The translations under genes were made by a program, and so were the position numbers. Under the pieces are notes generated by a model. That model did no database searches, was not told the origin of the DNA, and was given only the letters and a program-made list of their open reading frames with translations. This document shows positions 1-10,937 of a stretch of 64,000 nucleotides of DNA, in pieces. The DNA comes from Salidesulfovibrio onnuriiensis (GTDB lineage: Bacteria > Desulfobacterota > Desulfovibrionia > Desulfovibrionales > Desulfovibrionaceae), in assembly GCF_008001235.1 (NCBI RefSeq), contig NZ_CP040751.1, positions 1,595,001 through 1,659,000 on the forward strand, written 5' to 3'. Each line of letters starts with the position of its first letter. The first letter of the stretch is position 1.

Positions 1-45
1 AATTCTGTCCGCATGTCGGCGACAGTGTGCATAAGGGACATTCTT

Positions 46-771
46 ATGAAAAAACTACCCATTCTTGCCATGTGCGCGCTGCTGATGCTGCTGGGGTTGT
101 CTTTGGCAATCGCCCAGAATCCCAAGCCGTACCGTATGGTCTGCTATCATATTCCCTATCTGGTGGACGACGCAGAGTATGGCGCATTCATTCTTCTTTT
201 CCAGGAGGCGGCCCGGCGGGCGGGGGTGACCTACACCATGGAGATGCTTCCCACCAAGCGGGCCATGCGTTTTTTCGAGGATGGGGAGGCCATGGGCATT
301 GTTCCGGCCCTTCGCACGACCCTTGAAAAGGACGCTGCATTGACCCGGCAGATATTCATCAAGAAGATTGTCGCCTTTGTCAGAAAAGGCTCTCCCATCT
401 TGCGGTCCATCAAGGATTTGGCCGGGAAGAAGGTCGGTTTGACCCGAGGGTTTTCCTATCCCGGTTCCATTACAAAAAACAGAAGAATTCTCATCGATTA
501 TGCGGACACCACCGAGGGGAGCCTCAAGAAGCTGGCCGACGGGCGTCTCGATGTGGTTGTGGCCGACGGGTACACGGCCTTTTACGCCATGAAGGAATTG
601 CAGTTGAACGATTTGGATTTTGATCTTTCCGCCGTGCTCAACATGCAGCCGGTGTTCATCGCCTTCCAGCCCACGGAGGAAGGCAGGGAGTTGGCCGAGA
701 AGATATCGCGGGCCATCGACTCCATGGAGGCGGACGGAAGCATGCAGGAAATTCTGCCCGACATGAATTAA
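46..771 (+). CDS. Periplasmic solute-binding protein, SBP family 3-like
   Basis: A 241-residue protein with an N-terminal signal peptide (MKK, a hydrophobic Leu-rich stretch, then AIAQ) followed by a type-3 extracellular binding fold, as in amino-acid ABC-transporter binding proteins and some sensor input proteins. I start it at the ATG at 46 rather than the in-frame ATG at 13, because AAGGGA lies 7 bases upstream and the signal peptide then begins directly with MKK. No permease or ATPase gene is adjacent, so it is an orphan binding protein: it may feed a distant transporter or act as a sensor. The ligand is not predictable. A strong terminator follows the stop codon. Confidence 0.75.
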   Translation: MKKLPILAMCALLMLLGLSLAIAQNPKPYRMVCYHIPYLVDDAEYGAFILLFQEAARRAGVTYTMEMLPTKRAMRFFEDGEAMGIVPALRTTLEKDAALTRQIFIKKIVAFVRKGSPILRSIKDLAGKKVGLTRGFSYPGSITKNRRILIDYADTTEGSLKKLADGRLDVVVADGYTAFYAMKELQLNDLDFDLSAVLNMQPVFIAFQPTEEGRELAEKISRAIDSMEADGSMQEILPDMN

Positions 772-786
772 ACGGGATACAAAAAA

Positions 787-816
787 AGGCCGCTCCAAAC
801 GGAGCGGCCTTTTTTT
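787..816. terminator. Bidirectional intrinsic terminator
   Basis: A perfect 10-bp stem (787-796 with 801-810) with a 4-base loop is flanked by an A run on the left and a T run on the right. It can serve both the binding-protein gene on the plus strand and the chemoreceptor ending at 836 on the minus strand. Confidence 0.85.
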
Positions 817-835
817 GTTTGCGTTGATGGACAGG

Positions 836-2986
836 TTACTGGGCGTCGGCCTTGAGGTCTTCCACCAGCTGCGACAGCACGTGGGCCTGGTCGGCCAGTC
901 CCTGGATGTCCTTGTCGGAACGGCTGACGCGCTCGGTGTTTTCCTGCGCAATGGCGTTGATCTCGTCCACGCTGCGGGTGATCTGCTCGGAGGCGGCGGA
1001 CTGTTCCTCGGCAGCGGCGGCAATGGACTGCACCTGTGCGGCGGCTTCCTCTGCCATGCTGACGATTTCCTTGAGCTTCGCCCCGGATTCGTTGGAGACA
1101 TCCGTGGCGCCGTTGATGGCTTCCACGGCCTTGTCCATGCCCTGTACGTTGAGCTGGGCCAGGTGCTGGATGCCCTGGATGTTCTCGCCCACTTCCTTGG
1201 TTGCGCCCATGGTCTTTTCGGCCAGCTTGCGCACCTCGTCGGCAACCACGGCGAATCCTCGTCCGGCCTCGCCAGCGCGGGCGGCTTCAATGGCCGCGTT
1301 GAGCGCCAGCAGGTTGGTCTGGTCCGCGATGTCGTTGATCACGTTCATGACCTGGCCGATGGCCTCGGACTGGGCGCCGAGTTTGTGCATGTTCTCGCGT
1401 AGTTCCATGGTCAGCTTCTGCATGTTGGCCATGGCCTCCACCGTGTCGGAAACCAGGTCCGCGCCCTCCAGGGCCTTGATGCGGGACTGGTCGGACTGCT
1501 GGGCGGCGTCGGCCGCGTTGCGGGCTACTTCCAGAACGGTGGCGTTCATCTCTTCCATGGCCGTGGCGGCCTCGTGGATGCGCGCCATCTGGATGTCCGT
1601 ACCGGAGCGGATTTCCTCGCTTCGGTCCGCGATGTCGCCGGTGGCCTCGTTGACGCGGGTGACCACCCCTTCCAGGCGTCCGGCAGCGGTGAGCATGCCT
1701 TCCTTGGTGGCCACTTCGGCCTTGGCCATGGCTTCCTCGGCCTTTTGCAGCGCTTCCTGGGCGGCCGCGGCCTGCTTGTTGGCCTCGGCCTCCTTGGCCT
1801 CGATCCCCTTGATGTTCTCCTTGAGCGTGGAGATCATGGAGTTGAGGGAACGCTGCATGAGCGAGGTCTCGTCCTTGCCCTTGGGATGGAGCTGCACGTC
1901 CAGGTTGCCGTTGGCAACCTCATCGGCGGCCGCCATGGTTTCCCGCAGGGGCTTGATGATGATGTTGGCGATGAACAGCACGACCAGGAACAGGATGGCG
2001 ATGGCCACCACGCTGATGACCACGCTGACGATGACAAAGGAATCGGCCTGCTCGCGCACCTTGTCCATGGGCACGACCACGGCCAGACTCCAGGTGGTGC
2101 CGGTCTTGCCCACGGTGATGGGGGCAAAGGCCACGTAGGATTCCTCCCCGTTGACATCGGAAACGTCGGTGAAGGTGAACCGTTCGCCGTACTTGATGGC
2201 CTTCATGGCCGCATTGAGGTGGTGGGCGGGCAGGTGGTCGGATATGTTCTTGGCCACGATCGCCTTGTCCGGGTGGGCCACGATGGTCCCCTTGCTGGTG
2301 ACCAGGAAGGCGTAGCCGGTTTCAAAGGGCTTGATGCCCAGCACGGTCTTCTGCAGATCGTTCAGGTAGAAGTCGACGCCCACCACGCCGATGTTCCTGC
2401 CGTTCTTCTTGATGGGGTGGCCCGTGGAGGAGAGCCAGAAAGTCTTTCCGCCCGCTTCGTAGGGGTAGGGCTCGGTTATGGTCTCCACGTCGCCGGACAT
2501 GGGATTGTCGAACCATTCATGCCCGACCATGACCGAAGTCCCGTCAAAGCTTTTGGCGATCTTGCCGTTGTCCCGGTAGTACCAGTTGCGGTAAGCGCCG
2601 TTGTAGATGTCCTTGTATTCTTCCTCGCGTCCGTCAAAGGCGTCGGGCAGGAACGCGCACCATGTTCCCGCCAGTTCCTTGTGACGTTCCAGAGTCTGGA
2701 TGAGAATGGAATCCAGATCCTCGCGATCGGGGATCCGCATGAAGGCGGCGCTCCGATCGAAAGTTGCCGCCAGGGTTCTGGTGACGGTCATGGCCAGGTT
2801 CATGGTGTTGGCCACGTCCAGGCTGTATGCCGCAGCCTTGTCGTGGGCCATTTCCTTGGCTTGGGTGATGGCCATGTCCTGGGCCTTCATTGTCATGACC
2901 AGGCTGGATACCGTCAGAACCAGGAGGACGATGGAAAAAATCGGAATCAGAATTTTGAGCTTGAGGCTCCAATCCTTGAATTTCAC
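836..2986 (-). CDS. Methyl-accepting chemotaxis protein with dCache sensor
   Basis: A 716-residue chemoreceptor. It has an N-terminal transmembrane helix (about residues 10-32), a long periplasmic double-Cache-type domain (about 35-305), a second transmembrane helix (about 310-340), HAMP, a coiled coil rich in Ala/Glu, and the cytoplasmic signalling hairpin with the conserved tip containing [20 protein letters not shown]. It begins with GTG at 2986, supported by GAGGAG 6 bases upstream. It would report ligand binding to a CheA/CheW array. Its signalling half is nearly identical to those of the three receptors upstream of it, while its sensor is a different, larger Cache type. No C-terminal CheR-docking pentapeptide is seen. 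Confidence 0.95.
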   Translation of the reverse strand: MKFKDWSLKLKILIPIFSIVLLVLTVSSLVMTMKAQDMAITQAKEMAHDKAAAYSLDVANTMNLAMTVTRTLAATFDRSAAFMRIPDREDLDSILIQTLERHKELAGTWCAFLPDAFDGREEEYKDIYNGAYRNWYYRDNGKIAKSFDGTSVMVGHEWFDNPMSGDVETITEPYPYEAGGKTFWLSSTGHPIKKNGRNIGVVGVDFYLNDLQKTVLGIKPFETGYAFLVTSKGTIVAHPDKAIVAKNISDHLPAHHLNAAMKAIKYGERFTFTDVSDVNGEESYVAFAPITVGKTGTTWSLAVVVPMDKVREQADSFVIVSVVISVVAIAILFLVVLFIANIIIKPLRETMAAADEVANGNLDVQLHPKGKDETSLMQRSLNSMISTLKENIKGIEAKEAEANKQAAAAQEALQKAEEAMAKAEVATKEGMLTAAGRLEGVVTRVNEATGDIADRSEEIRSGTDIQMARIHEAATAMEEMNATVLEVARNAADAAQQSDQSRIKALEGADLVSDTVEAMANMQKLTMELRENMHKLGAQSEAIGQVMNVINDIADQTNLLALNAAIEAARAGEAGRGFAVVADEVRKLAEKTMGATKEVGENIQGIQHLAQLNVQGMDKAVEAINGATDVSNESGAKLKEIVSMAEEAAAQVQSIAAAAEEQSAASEQITRSVDEINAIAQENTERVSRSDKDIQGLADQAHVLSQLVEDLKADAQ

Positions 2987-3091
2987 GAGATACTCCTCAT
3001 GGATGTAGTGATGCTCCCTATATCGAGCGCGATTAGCCGATCATCTTGCGGAAGGCAATCAAAATCGGCCAAAAACCTTGCATAACGCCGA

Positions 3092-3118
3092 AAAGGCCAC
3101 CCATTATGGGTGGCCTTT
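3092..3118 (-). terminator. Terminator after second chemoreceptor
   Basis: A perfect 12-bp inverted repeat (3092-3103 with 3107-3118) with a 3-base loop lies just beyond the stop of the minus-strand receptor gene. The T tract on the minus strand is short (TTTT), so termination strength is moderate. Confidence 0.65.
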
Positions 3119-3142
3119 GGAATCTATAGATGATTTGAGTCG

Positions 3143-4954
3143 CTAGCAGCCTTCTGCCTTGAGTTCCTCCACCAATTGGGAGAGCTCCCGGGCCTGGTCG
3201 GCCAGTCCCTGGATGTCCTTGTCGGATTGGTTGACGCGGTCCGTGTTTTCCTGGGCGATGGTGTTGATCTCGTCCACGCTTCGGGTGATCTGCTCGGAGG
3301 CGGCGGACTGTTCCTCGGCGGCGGCGGCGATGGACTGCACCTGGGCCGCGGCGCCCTGGGCCATTTCGACGATCTCGGTCAGCTTGTCTCCGGAATCGTT
3401 GGAGATGTCCGTGGCGTTGTTGATGGCTTCCACGGCCTTGTCCATGCCCTGCACGTTGAGCTTGGCCAGGTGCTGGATGCCCTGAATGTTGTCGCCCACC
3501 TCCTTGGTTGCGCCCATGGTCTTTTCGGCCAGCTTGCGCACCTCGTCGGCCACCACCGCGAAGCCCCGTCCTGCCTCGCCCGCGCGGGCGGCCTCGATGG
3601 CCGCGTTGAGCGCCAGCAGGTTGGTCTGGTCCGCAATGTCGTTGATCACGTTCATGACCTCACCGATGGCTTCGGACTGAGCCCCGAGCTTGTGCATGTT
3701 TTTCCTGAGCTCCATGGTCAGTTCCTGCAGGGCGGCCATGGCTTCCACTGTTTCGCTGACAAGTTCCGAGCCTTCCATGGCCTTTGTCCTGGACTGGTCG
3801 GCCTGCTGGGCCGCGTCGCCCGCGTTGCGGGCCACTTCCAGCACGGTGGCGTTCATTTCCTCCATGGCCGTGGCCGCCTCGTTGATGCGTTCCAGCTGCA
3901 CGTCGGTGCCGGAGCGGATCTCTTCGCTGCGCCCGGCAATGTCGCCCGTGGCCTCGTTGATGTGGGCAACGACGCCCTCCAGGCGGCCTGCGGCGGTAAG
4001 CATGCCTTCCCTGGTGGCCACTTCGGCCCTGGCCATGGCTTCCTCGGCCTTTTGCAGGGCTGCCTGGGCGGCTTCGGCCTGGGTGTTGGCCTCGGCTTCC
4101 TTGGCCTCGATGCCCTTGATGTTGTCCTTGAGGGTAATGACCATGGCTCCCAGGGATTCCTGCATCTGCGCGATTTCGTTTTTTCCCTGCGGGTTCAGCG
4201 CGATGTCGAGATTGCCGTGGGCGACCTCGTCGGCGGCACTCATGGTTTCACGCAAGGGTTTGGTTATGGATCGGATGATGTAGATGCTCATGGGCAGAAC
4301 GACCAGGACGAGGATGCCGGCAATGATGCCGGTGCGGCTCAGGGTCTGATGCTCCACGATGTCGTCGATCTGCCCGGAGACGGTTGCCTTGGCCGTATCG
4401 ATGTTGTCGATGTAGATGCCGGTCCCGATCCAGAAGCCGGTTCCGGGTATCATTTCCGCGTAGCCGAGCTTGGGCTGGTCCCCCATGCCGGGTTTGGGAT
4501 AGATGTACGAGACGAAGCCGCCGCCTCCATGGGCCTGCTTGTCCAGTTCCTTGATGAAGAAGACGCCATTCTTGTCCTTGGCCCCCTGGATGTCCTTCCC
4601 GTGCAGGGATGGCTTGGTGGGATGGGCCAGGGTGGTGGTGTCCTTGTTGGCAAAGAAATAGCCGGAACTGTCCTCCTCGAAACGGATGTTCTTGATGGCC
4701 GTCCGGATGGCCTCGACCTTTTGGTCCTCGCTCAGTCCCGTCAGAAGGTCGCCGAGGGAGATGGCCATGGCGTGGGTGGCGATTTTTATCTTGGATTTTT
4801 CCAGTTCAAACATGTTTTTCTGCAGTTCGCCGGTGGAAAAACTTCCGATGGCGTACATTGTTTTGATGAGCATGAGGACCGCCAGAACAAGGCAGCCGAG
4901 AACGAGACTCAGAAGACCGAAGATTCGGTGTCGGATGGAAAGATTGTTGAACAT
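3143..4954 (-). CDS. Methyl-accepting chemotaxis protein, sCache sensor
   Basis: A 603-residue chemoreceptor. Transmembrane helix 1 lies at about 10-32 and a single-Cache domain of about 150 residues follows (motifs [21 protein letters not shown] and [12 protein letters not shown]). Transmembrane helix 2, HAMP, coiled coil and the methyl-accepting signalling hairpin come next. The start is set at MFNNLS (4954) with AGGGGA just upstream. The longer in-frame start at 5005 would add 17 residues not shared with the sister proteins. Such Cache domains often bind small carboxylates, but the ligand here is unknown. The upstream promoter region is shared with the receptor ending at 7316. Confidence 0.93.
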   Translation of the reverse strand: MFNNLSIRHRIFGLLSLVLGCLVLAVLMLIKTMYAIGSFSTGELQKNMFELEKSKIKIATHAMAISLGDLLTGLSEDQKVEAIRTAIKNIRFEEDSSGYFFANKDTTTLAHPTKPSLHGKDIQGAKDKNGVFFIKELDKQAHGGGGFVSYIYPKPGMGDQPKLGYAEMIPGTGFWIGTGIYIDNIDTAKATVSGQIDDIVEHQTLSRTGIIAGILVLVVLPMSIYIIRSITKPLRETMSAADEVAHGNLDIALNPQGKNEIAQMQESLGAMVITLKDNIKGIEAKEAEANTQAEAAQAALQKAEEAMARAEVATREGMLTAAGRLEGVVAHINEATGDIAGRSEEIRSGTDVQLERINEAATAMEEMNATVLEVARNAGDAAQQADQSRTKAMEGSELVSETVEAMAALQELTMELRKNMHKLGAQSEAIGEVMNVINDIADQTNLLALNAAIEAARAGEAGRGFAVVADEVRKLAEKTMGATKEVGDNIQGIQHLAKLNVQGMDKAVEAINNATDISNDSGDKLTEIVEMAQGAAAQVQSIAAAAEEQSAASEQITRSVDEINTIAQENTDRVNQSDKDIQGLADQARELSQLVEELKAEGC

Positions 4955-5016
4955 GATTTCCCCTTCTAGTGTGGTTTGCAGAGCATTGTTGCTGGAAATC
5001 AGCACGCAATAGGGGA

Positions 5017-5044
5017 AATGTAACGCTTTCTTAACGTGTCACAA
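5017..5044 (-). promoter_or_regulatory. Sigma-70-like promoter of the sCache receptor at 3143-4954
   Basis: Read on the minus strand, a TTGTGA -35 element (5044-5039) and a TACATT -10 element (5022-5017) are 16 bases apart. The same arrangement with closely related flanks (5011-5053 versus 9186-9229) precedes another chemoreceptor, which supports function. Confidence 0.5.
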
Positions 5045-5170
5045 TAATTATAACAACTATAATAGGTTCATATATTGTTCTGACGAATATTCTTTGCAGA
5101 TGTGGCACTTTCCCCGAATGGTGTAGTCCGTGCTCGGCCGTATGGGAATGCATTGGTGCGAGCGGAAAAC

Positions 5171-5201
5171 AAAAGGGGCATTCCAGGAGAATGCCCCTTT
5201 T
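5171..5201 (-). terminator. Terminator after third chemoreceptor
   Basis: A 12-bp inverted repeat (5171-5182 with 5190-5201) lies 14 bases beyond the stop codon, with a T-rich tract after it on the minus strand. Confidence 0.8.
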
Positions 5202-5214
5202 GTTTTCCTGATCA

Positions 5215-7026
5215 TTAGCGGCTTTCGGCCTTGAGGTCCTGCACCAATTGGGAGAGCACCCGGGCCTGGTCGGCCAGTCCCTGGATGTCCTTGTCCGAGC
5301 GGTTGACGCGGTCCGTGTTGTCCTGGGCGATGGCGTTGATCTCGTCCACGCTGCGGGTGATCTGTTCGGATGCGGCGGACTGCTGTTCCGCTGCCGCGGC
5401 AATGGACTGCACCTGTGCGGCCGCCTCCTGGGTCATGTTGACGATCTCGGTCAGCTTGTCGCCGGAGGTATGGGATATGTCCGTTGCGCCGTTGATGGCC
5501 TCCACGGCCTTGTCCATGCCGCTCACATTGAGCTGGGCCAGATGCTGGATGCTCTGGATGTTGTCGCCCACCTCCTTGGTTGCGCCCATGGTCTTTTCGG
5601 CCAGTTTGCGCACCTCGTCGGCCACCACCGCGAATCCGCGCCCTGCATCGCCCGCGCGGGCCGCCTCGATGGCCGCGTTGAGCGCCAGCAGGTTTGTCTG
5701 GTCCGCAATGTCGTTGATCACGTTCATGACCTGGCCGATGGCCTCGGACTGGGCCCCGAGCTTGTGCATGTTCTGCCGCAGTTCCATGGTCAGTTCCTGT
5801 AGGTCGGACATGGCCTCCACGGTTTCGCAGACCAGTTCCGCCCCCTCCAGGGCCCTGGCGCGGGACTGGTCGGACTGTTGGGCCGCGTCGCCCGCGTTGC
5901 GGGCCACTTCCAGCACGGTGGCGTTCATCTCCTCCATGGCCGTGGCCGCCTCGTTGATGCGTTCCATCTGCACGTCGGTTCCCGAGCGGATTTCCTCGCT
6001 GCGCCCAGCAATGTCGCCTGTGGCCACGTTGATGTGGGTGACGACCCCCTCCAGCCTGTCCGCCGCCGTGAGCATGCCCTCCCTGGTGGCGATCTCGGCC
6101 CTGGCCATTGCTTCCTCGGCCTTTTGCAAGGCCTTTTGGGCGGCTTCGGCCTGTTTGTTGGCCTCGGCTTCCTTGGCCTCTATGCCCGCGATGTTGTCCT
6201 TGAGGGTCATGACCATGGTCCCCAGGGATTCCTGCATCTGGGCGATCTCGTTTCGTCCCTGCGGGTCCAGGGCGATGTCGAGATTGCCGTGAGCGACCTC
6301 GTCCGCAGCCTCCATGGTTTTCCGCAAGGGTTTGGTGATGGTGCTGATGATGTAGATGCTCATGGGCAGAACGATCAGGGCGAGGATGGCGGCGATGACG
6401 CCGGTTCGGCTCAGGGTCTCATGCTTGACGATGTCGTCGATCTGCCCGGAAACGGCCGCCTTGGCGGCATCGATGTTGTCGATGTAGATGCCGGTTCCGA
6501 TCCAGAAATCACTGCCGGGGATCATTTCCGCGTATCCCAGCTTGGGCTGGTCCCCCTTTTCCGGCTTGGGATAGATGTACGAGACGAAGCCGCCGCCCCC
6601 ATGCGCCAGCCTGTCCAGCTCCTTGATGAAAAAGACGCCGTTCTTGTCCGTTGCGCCCTGGATGTCCTTGCCGTGCAGCGAGGGCTTGGTGGGGTGGGCC
6701 ACGGTGGTGGTGCCCTTGTTGGCGAAGAAGTAGCCGGAATGGTCCTGCTCGTAGCGGATGTTTTTGACGGCTGTCCGGATGGCCTCGACCTTTTGGTCCT
6801 CGTCCAGTCCCGCCAGGAGGTCGCCGAGCGAGATGGCCATGGCGTGGGTGGCGATTTGTATTTTGGCCTTTTCCAGCTCAAGCATATTTTTTTGCAGTTC
6901 GCCGGTGGAAAAATGCCCGATGGCGCCCATGGTGCTGAGCAGCATGAGCACGGCCATGACCAAACAGCCGAGGACAAGACTCAAGAGACCGAAGATGCGG
7001 TAGCGGATGGAAAGATTTTTGAACAT
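5215..7026 (-). CDS. Methyl-accepting chemotaxis protein, sCache sensor
   Basis: A 603-residue receptor with the same layout as its neighbours: transmembrane helix, single-Cache periplasmic domain, transmembrane helix, HAMP, coiled coil and signalling hairpin. The start at MFKNLS (7026) is preferred over the in-frame codon at 7080, because it aligns with the paralogues and has GGAG upstream. It is the closest paralogue of the receptor at 3143-4954, matching through most of the sensor as well. This suggests a recent duplication with modest divergence in ligand specificity. It has Cys substitutions in the signalling region (VCETVEAM) not seen in the sisters. Confidence 0.93.
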   Translation of the reverse strand: MFKNLSIRYRIFGLLSLVLGCLVMAVLMLLSTMGAIGHFSTGELQKNMLELEKAKIQIATHAMAISLGDLLAGLDEDQKVEAIRTAVKNIRYEQDHSGYFFANKGTTTVAHPTKPSLHGKDIQGATDKNGVFFIKELDRLAHGGGGFVSYIYPKPEKGDQPKLGYAEMIPGSDFWIGTGIYIDNIDAAKAAVSGQIDDIVKHETLSRTGVIAAILALIVLPMSIYIISTITKPLRKTMEAADEVAHGNLDIALDPQGRNEIAQMQESLGTMVMTLKDNIAGIEAKEAEANKQAEAAQKALQKAEEAMARAEIATREGMLTAADRLEGVVTHINVATGDIAGRSEEIRSGTDVQMERINEAATAMEEMNATVLEVARNAGDAAQQSDQSRARALEGAELVCETVEAMSDLQELTMELRQNMHKLGAQSEAIGQVMNVINDIADQTNLLALNAAIEAARAGDAGRGFAVVADEVRKLAEKTMGATKEVGDNIQSIQHLAQLNVSGMDKAVEAINGATDISHTSGDKLTEIVNMTQEAAAQVQSIAAAAEQQSAASEQITRSVDEINAIAQDNTDRVNRSDKDIQGLADQARVLSQLVQDLKAESR

Positions 7027-7265
7027 GTGACACTCCGTGATTGAGCATGAATAGGAACACAGACAAAGCCCACAATGCATTGCGCAAGGTGGTCAATGAA
7101 TGCGAGAGCCGTTTTCAAATCCGTGTGTCTGTTCGTAAATGTATGCAATATAGTGTATAGGAAAATGTGACGAAGTAAAGGGGGGCGGTATTTTTTTACT
7201 GAGGAGCAAAACCGGGGCGGTGTAGTGCCCGCGCCGCATGCGGATGGATTCGAGGTTCGCGGAAC

Positions 7266-7297
7266 AAAAAAAGGCCGTCCCGGAGGAACGGCCTTTT
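7266..7297 (-). terminator. Terminator after fourth chemoreceptor
   Basis: Stem 7269-7278 pairs with 7288-7297, and a run of seven A at 7266-7272 gives a U tract on the minus-strand transcript. It lies 18 bases beyond the receptor stop. Confidence 0.8.
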
Positions 7298-7315
7298 CGT
7301 TTCACATGTGGTCTA

Positions 7316-9127
7316 TCACTTGCCTTCGGCTTTGAGATCCTCGACCAGCTGGGAGAGCTCCCGCGCCTGGTCGGCCAGGCCTTGAATGTCCCGGTCGGAC
7401 TGGTTGACGCGGTCCGTGTTTTCCTTGGCGATGTTGTTGATCTCGTCCACGCTGCGGGTGATCTGTTCGGATGCGGCGGACTGCTCCTCGGCCGCTGCGG
7501 CGATGGACTGCACCTGTGCTGCGGCGTCCTGGGCCATGCGCACGATTTCCTGGAGCTTTGCCCCGGATTCGTTGGAGATTTCCGTGGCGCTGTTGATGGC
7601 TTCCACGGCCTTGTCCATGCCGTCCACGTTGAGCTGGGCCAGATGCTGGATGCCCTGGATGTTGTCGCCCACTTCCTTGGTTGCGCCCATGGTCTTTTCG
7701 GCCAGCTTGCGCACTTCGTCGGCCACCACCGCGAAGCCTCGTCCGGCCTCGCCCGCGCGGGCTGCCTCGATGGCCGCGTTGAGCGCCAGCAGGTTGGTCT
7801 GGTCCGCAATGTCGTTGATCACGTTCATGACCTGGCCGATGGCCTCGGACTGGGCCCCGAGCTTATGCATGTTCTCCCGGAGCTCCATGGTCAGCTTCTG
7901 CATGTTGGCCATGGCCTCCACCGTGTCGGAGACCAGGTCCGCGCCCTCCAGTGCCTTTGCCCGGGACTGGTCGGAATGGTCGGCCGCGTCGCCCGCGTTG
8001 CGGGCCACTTCCAGCACGGTTGCGTTCATCTCTTCCATGGCCGTGGCCGCCTCGTTGATGCGTTCCATCTGCACGTCCGTTCCCCGGCGGATGTCCTCGC
8101 TGCGCCGGGCAATGTCGCCCGTGGCCACGTTGATGTGGTTGACCACGCCCTCCAGGCGGCCCGCTGCGGTGAGCATGCCTTCCCTGGTGGCCACTTCGGC
8201 CTTGGCCATGGCCTCCTCGGCCTTCTGCAGTGCTTCCTGGGCGGCCTCGGCCTGCTTGTTGGCCTCGGCCTCCTTGGCCTCGATGCCCTTGATGTTGTCC
8301 TTGAGCGTGGAAACCATGGAGTTGAGGGAACGCTGCATGAGCGAGACCTCGTTTTTGCCCTTGGGAGTGAGCTGCACGTCCAGGTTGCCGTGGGCCACGT
8401 CCTCTGCGGCTTGCATGGTTTCGTTCAGGGGGCGGGTGATGGAGGTGATGATGAAGATGCCCAGGGGCAGGACGATGATCAGCAGGATGCCGCCGATGAC
8501 GCCGGTCTGGGTCAGGGTTTCGTTGGTGACGATGCCGTTGATGTGGGAGGATATGGTCGCCTTGGCCTCATCGATGTTGTCGATATAGATGCCCGTGCCG
8601 ATCCAGTACTTGGTTCCGGGGATCATCATTGCGTAGCTGAGCTTGGGCACCAGCCCCTTGTCGCCCTTGGGATAGACATAGGAAACAAATCCACCGCCGG
8701 CCTCGGCCTGCTTGAACAGGTCCTGGACGAAGTAGACGCCGTTCTGGTCCTTGGCGTCCTTGAAATCATTGCCGTTGCGGTCGGGGCGGACCGGGTGGGC
8801 CACGGCCACGGTGCCGGTGTAGACGAAATAATAGCCCGACTTGTCTTCCTCATAGAGGTTGCCGGTGAGCGCTTTGCGGAATTCCGCGACCTGCTGCTCT
8901 TCGGGCAGGCCGTCGAGCAGGGCGGCAAATGATTTGGCCATGGAGGAAACCGCCACCTGCAGCTTGGCCTTCTGCAGGTCCATCATGATGGTCTGGGTCT
9001 CGTTCAGGGAGTAGGCCCCGATGGTGTCCATTGTCCTGACCAGCATGAGCACGGCCACGATCAGACAGGCCAGCATGAGGCCCAGAAGACCGAAAATACG
9101 GAACCGTATGGAAAGATTGTTGAACAT
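7316..9127 (-). CDS. Methyl-accepting chemotaxis protein, sCache sensor
   Basis: A 603-residue chemoreceptor beginning [13 protein letters not shown], preceded by GGGGGA. The architecture is single-Cache sensor (motifs [10 protein letters not shown] and [13 protein letters not shown]), HAMP, coiled coil and signalling hairpin. Its periplasmic domain is more divergent from the two other sCache receptors than those are from each other. Its HAMP-proximal region ([13 protein letters not shown]) instead resembles the dCache receptor at 836-2986, a mosaic that points to recombination between the copies. The ligand is unknown. Confidence 0.93.
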   Translation of the reverse strand: MFNNLSIRFRIFGLLGLMLACLIVAVLMLVRTMDTIGAYSLNETQTIMMDLQKAKLQVAVSSMAKSFAALLDGLPEEQQVAEFRKALTGNLYEEDKSGYYFVYTGTVAVAHPVRPDRNGNDFKDAKDQNGVYFVQDLFKQAEAGGGFVSYVYPKGDKGLVPKLSYAMMIPGTKYWIGTGIYIDNIDEAKATISSHINGIVTNETLTQTGVIGGILLIIVLPLGIFIITSITRPLNETMQAAEDVAHGNLDVQLTPKGKNEVSLMQRSLNSMVSTLKDNIKGIEAKEAEANKQAEAAQEALQKAEEAMAKAEVATREGMLTAAGRLEGVVNHINVATGDIARRSEDIRRGTDVQMERINEAATAMEEMNATVLEVARNAGDAADHSDQSRAKALEGADLVSDTVEAMANMQKLTMELRENMHKLGAQSEAIGQVMNVINDIADQTNLLALNAAIEAARAGEAGRGFAVVADEVRKLAEKTMGATKEVGDNIQGIQHLAQLNVDGMDKAVEAINSATEISNESGAKLQEIVRMAQDAAAQVQSIAAAAEEQSAASEQITRSVDEINNIAKENTDRVNQSDRDIQGLADQARELSQLVEDLKAEGK

Positions 9128-9192
9128 GAATTCCCCCGCGAATTTTAATGACTATGGACACCATTGCCTAAATTCAGTGCTTATTAGGGGGA

Positions 9193-9220
9193 AATATAGC
9201 GTTTTCTCCGCGCGTTACAA
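9193..9220 (-). promoter_or_regulatory. Sigma-70-like promoter of the receptor at 7316-9127
   Basis: On the minus strand TTGTAA (9220-9215) and TATATT (9198-9193) are 16 bases apart. The surrounding 44 bases (9186-9229) align with the region upstream of the receptor at 3143-4954. Confidence 0.5.
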
Positions 9221-9268
9221 TGATTATAATACATTCATACGTTATATTTTCCTTTTGCCGAGGGGAGA

Positions 9269-10705
9269 TTATTTTTGCAGCGAACGAGCCAGTCCGCCCA
9301 CGGTCTCCAGCGCGTTCTTGATGGAGTCGTTCCACAGGCTGGTACAGCTCAGGCGGATGTGGCTGCCGAACTTGTCCTGGGTGGAGAAGATGGAGCCTGG
9401 CGCGATGTTGATGCCGTTTTCCCGGGCCGCGAAAAACAGGTCCACGGAATCCACGTTGCCGGGCAGCTCCAGCCAGAGCACGCCTCCGCCCTGCGGGTGG
9501 GTGACGCGGGTTCCCCTGGGGAAGGAATCGCCGATGTGGCGCAGCATGGTGTCCATCTGGCTCTCTATGGTGCGCCGCAGCTTTTTGAGCTGGCGGGGAT
9601 ACCGGCCCTGGCGCAGGTATTCGGCCACGGCCCGCTGGGTGGGGGTGGGGGTGCACACGTTGGTGGTGTACTTGACCTCCATGGCCCGTTCCATGAACCG
9701 GCCGGGCAGGATCCAGCCCACGCGGTATCCTGGGCACAGGGTTTTGGAAAAGGACGAGCAGAGCAGGACCAGTCCCTTTTCGTCGTACTGCTTCATGGTG
9801 GTGGGGCGCTTGGGGCCGAAGTGCAGGGTGGTGGATACGTCGTCCTCGATGATGGGGATGTCCAGGCCGCCCAGCATGTTTACGATTTCGCGTTTGGCGC
9901 TGTCCGGCGTGCAGCTCGAATCCGGGTTGTTGTAGTTGGGCGAGAAGATGCAGGCCTTGATGTCGAACCGGCGCAGGGCCGAGGCCAGGTCCGCCGGGTC
10001 CACGCCCCGGTCGATGTGGGAGGGGATTTCCACCACGCGCAGGCCCAGGTTTTCCAGCAGGTGCAGGAAGCAATAGTAGGTGGGGGCCTGGATGAGCACG
10101 GTGTCCCCGGCCCGGGTGGTGGCGCGCAGGGCGATGTACAGGGCCTCGAAGCAGCCGATGGTGATGATCATGTCGTCCGGTCGCACCGGGCAGCCGGTTT
10201 CCATGTGCAGCATGGCGATCTGCCTGCGCAGCTCGGCGTTGCCCGGGATGATGTCGTATTCCAGGGCGTCTTCGGGGTGCTCGCGCATGACCTGGGACAT
10301 GACCCGGCTCATTTCCTTGACCGGCAGCAGGTCCGCAGTGGGCTCGAACACGTTCAGGGGCACCATCTCCTTGTCGCCCACCGCCTCCAGCACCGTGCGG
10401 ATGAGTCCGCTGCGGGTCACGGGGCGGGCCTCGTCCGTGGTCTCGCAGACCGTGTCCGGCGTGGGCATGCGTGGAGCGCTTCGGCGCACGAAAAAGCCGG
10501 AACGGGGCCGGGATTCGATGATCCCCTTGCCCTCCAGCTCCACGTAGGCCTGGTTCACGGTGCTGATGCTCACCCCCAGGTCGCGGCTCATCCCGCGCAG
10601 GGATGGCAGCTTGTCGCCCATGTTCAGCGCGCCCGAGTCGATCATGCCCAGAAGATGCTTTTCGACCGTCTGGTAACGGAAGTTGTCCTGTTCCAATACG
10701 CCCAT
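9269..10705 (-). CDS. MocR/PdxR-type regulator: GntR HTH fused to aminotransferase domain
   Basis: A 478-residue protein. An N-terminal winged helix of the GntR type (about residues 10-75; GDKLPSLRGMSRDLGVSIST is the recognition region) is joined to a fold-type-I aminotransferase domain. This has the PLP-lysine motif SFSKTLCPGYRVG near residue 320 and the substrate-carboxylate Arg region near the C terminus. Members of this family usually sense PLP or amino-compound adducts and control a neighbouring gene. Here it is divergent from azlCD, so control of branched-chain amino-acid export is the natural inference. The start is the ATG at 10705 with a G-rich ribosome site further upstream than usual. 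Confidence 0.88.
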   Translation of the reverse strand: MGVLEQDNFRYQTVEKHLLGMIDSGALNMGDKLPSLRGMSRDLGVSISTVNQAYVELEGKGIIESRPRSGFFVRRSAPRMPTPDTVCETTDEARPVTRSGLIRTVLEAVGDKEMVPLNVFEPTADLLPVKEMSRVMSQVMREHPEDALEYDIIPGNAELRRQIAMLHMETGCPVRPDDMIITIGCFEALYIALRATTRAGDTVLIQAPTYYCFLHLLENLGLRVVEIPSHIDRGVDPADLASALRRFDIKACIFSPNYNNPDSSCTPDSAKREIVNMLGGLDIPIIEDDVSTTLHFGPKRPTTMKQYDEKGLVLLCSSFSKTLCPGYRVGWILPGRFMERAMEVKYTTNVCTPTPTQRAVAEYLRQGRYPRQLKKLRRTIESQMDTMLRHIGDSFPRGTRVTHPQGGGVLWLELPGNVDSVDLFFAARENGINIAPGSIFSTQDKFGSHIRLSCTSLWNDSIKNALETVGGLARSLQK

Positions 10706-10858
10706 GTCCGGCTGCTCCCCCCGGCGCCTTTGCCTTGTTGCCGCGCAACAGGCAGGCCCTCGGGTCTTGCCTCATGCTTTCCGGCCGTGGCTGCCTTTAT
10801 GGGGGAGCGGCCAGTGTGCATGATGACAATCTGTTATGGTTGAAATTCTGAATAACTG

Positions 10859-10879
10859 TATCTGTACCGATGACAGATA
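10859..10879. promoter_or_regulatory. Candidate operator between the MocR-type gene and azlC
   Basis: A perfect 7-bp inverted repeat TATCTGT-N7-ACAGATA sits in the 232-bp divergent intergenic region, 59 bases before azlC. Binding by the adjacent MocR-type regulator is inferred from position only. Confidence 0.4.
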
Positions 10880-10937
10880 ATGGGGTTTACTGCAATCCAC
10901 GATAGGGAGAATCTTCCGGAATGGTCCGGAGGAGAAC

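Noticed and set aside
815..8932. Long plus-strand open frames opposite the chemoreceptors
   Set aside because: Repeated shadows of the conserved signalling domain; similar in all four copies because the real genes are similar.
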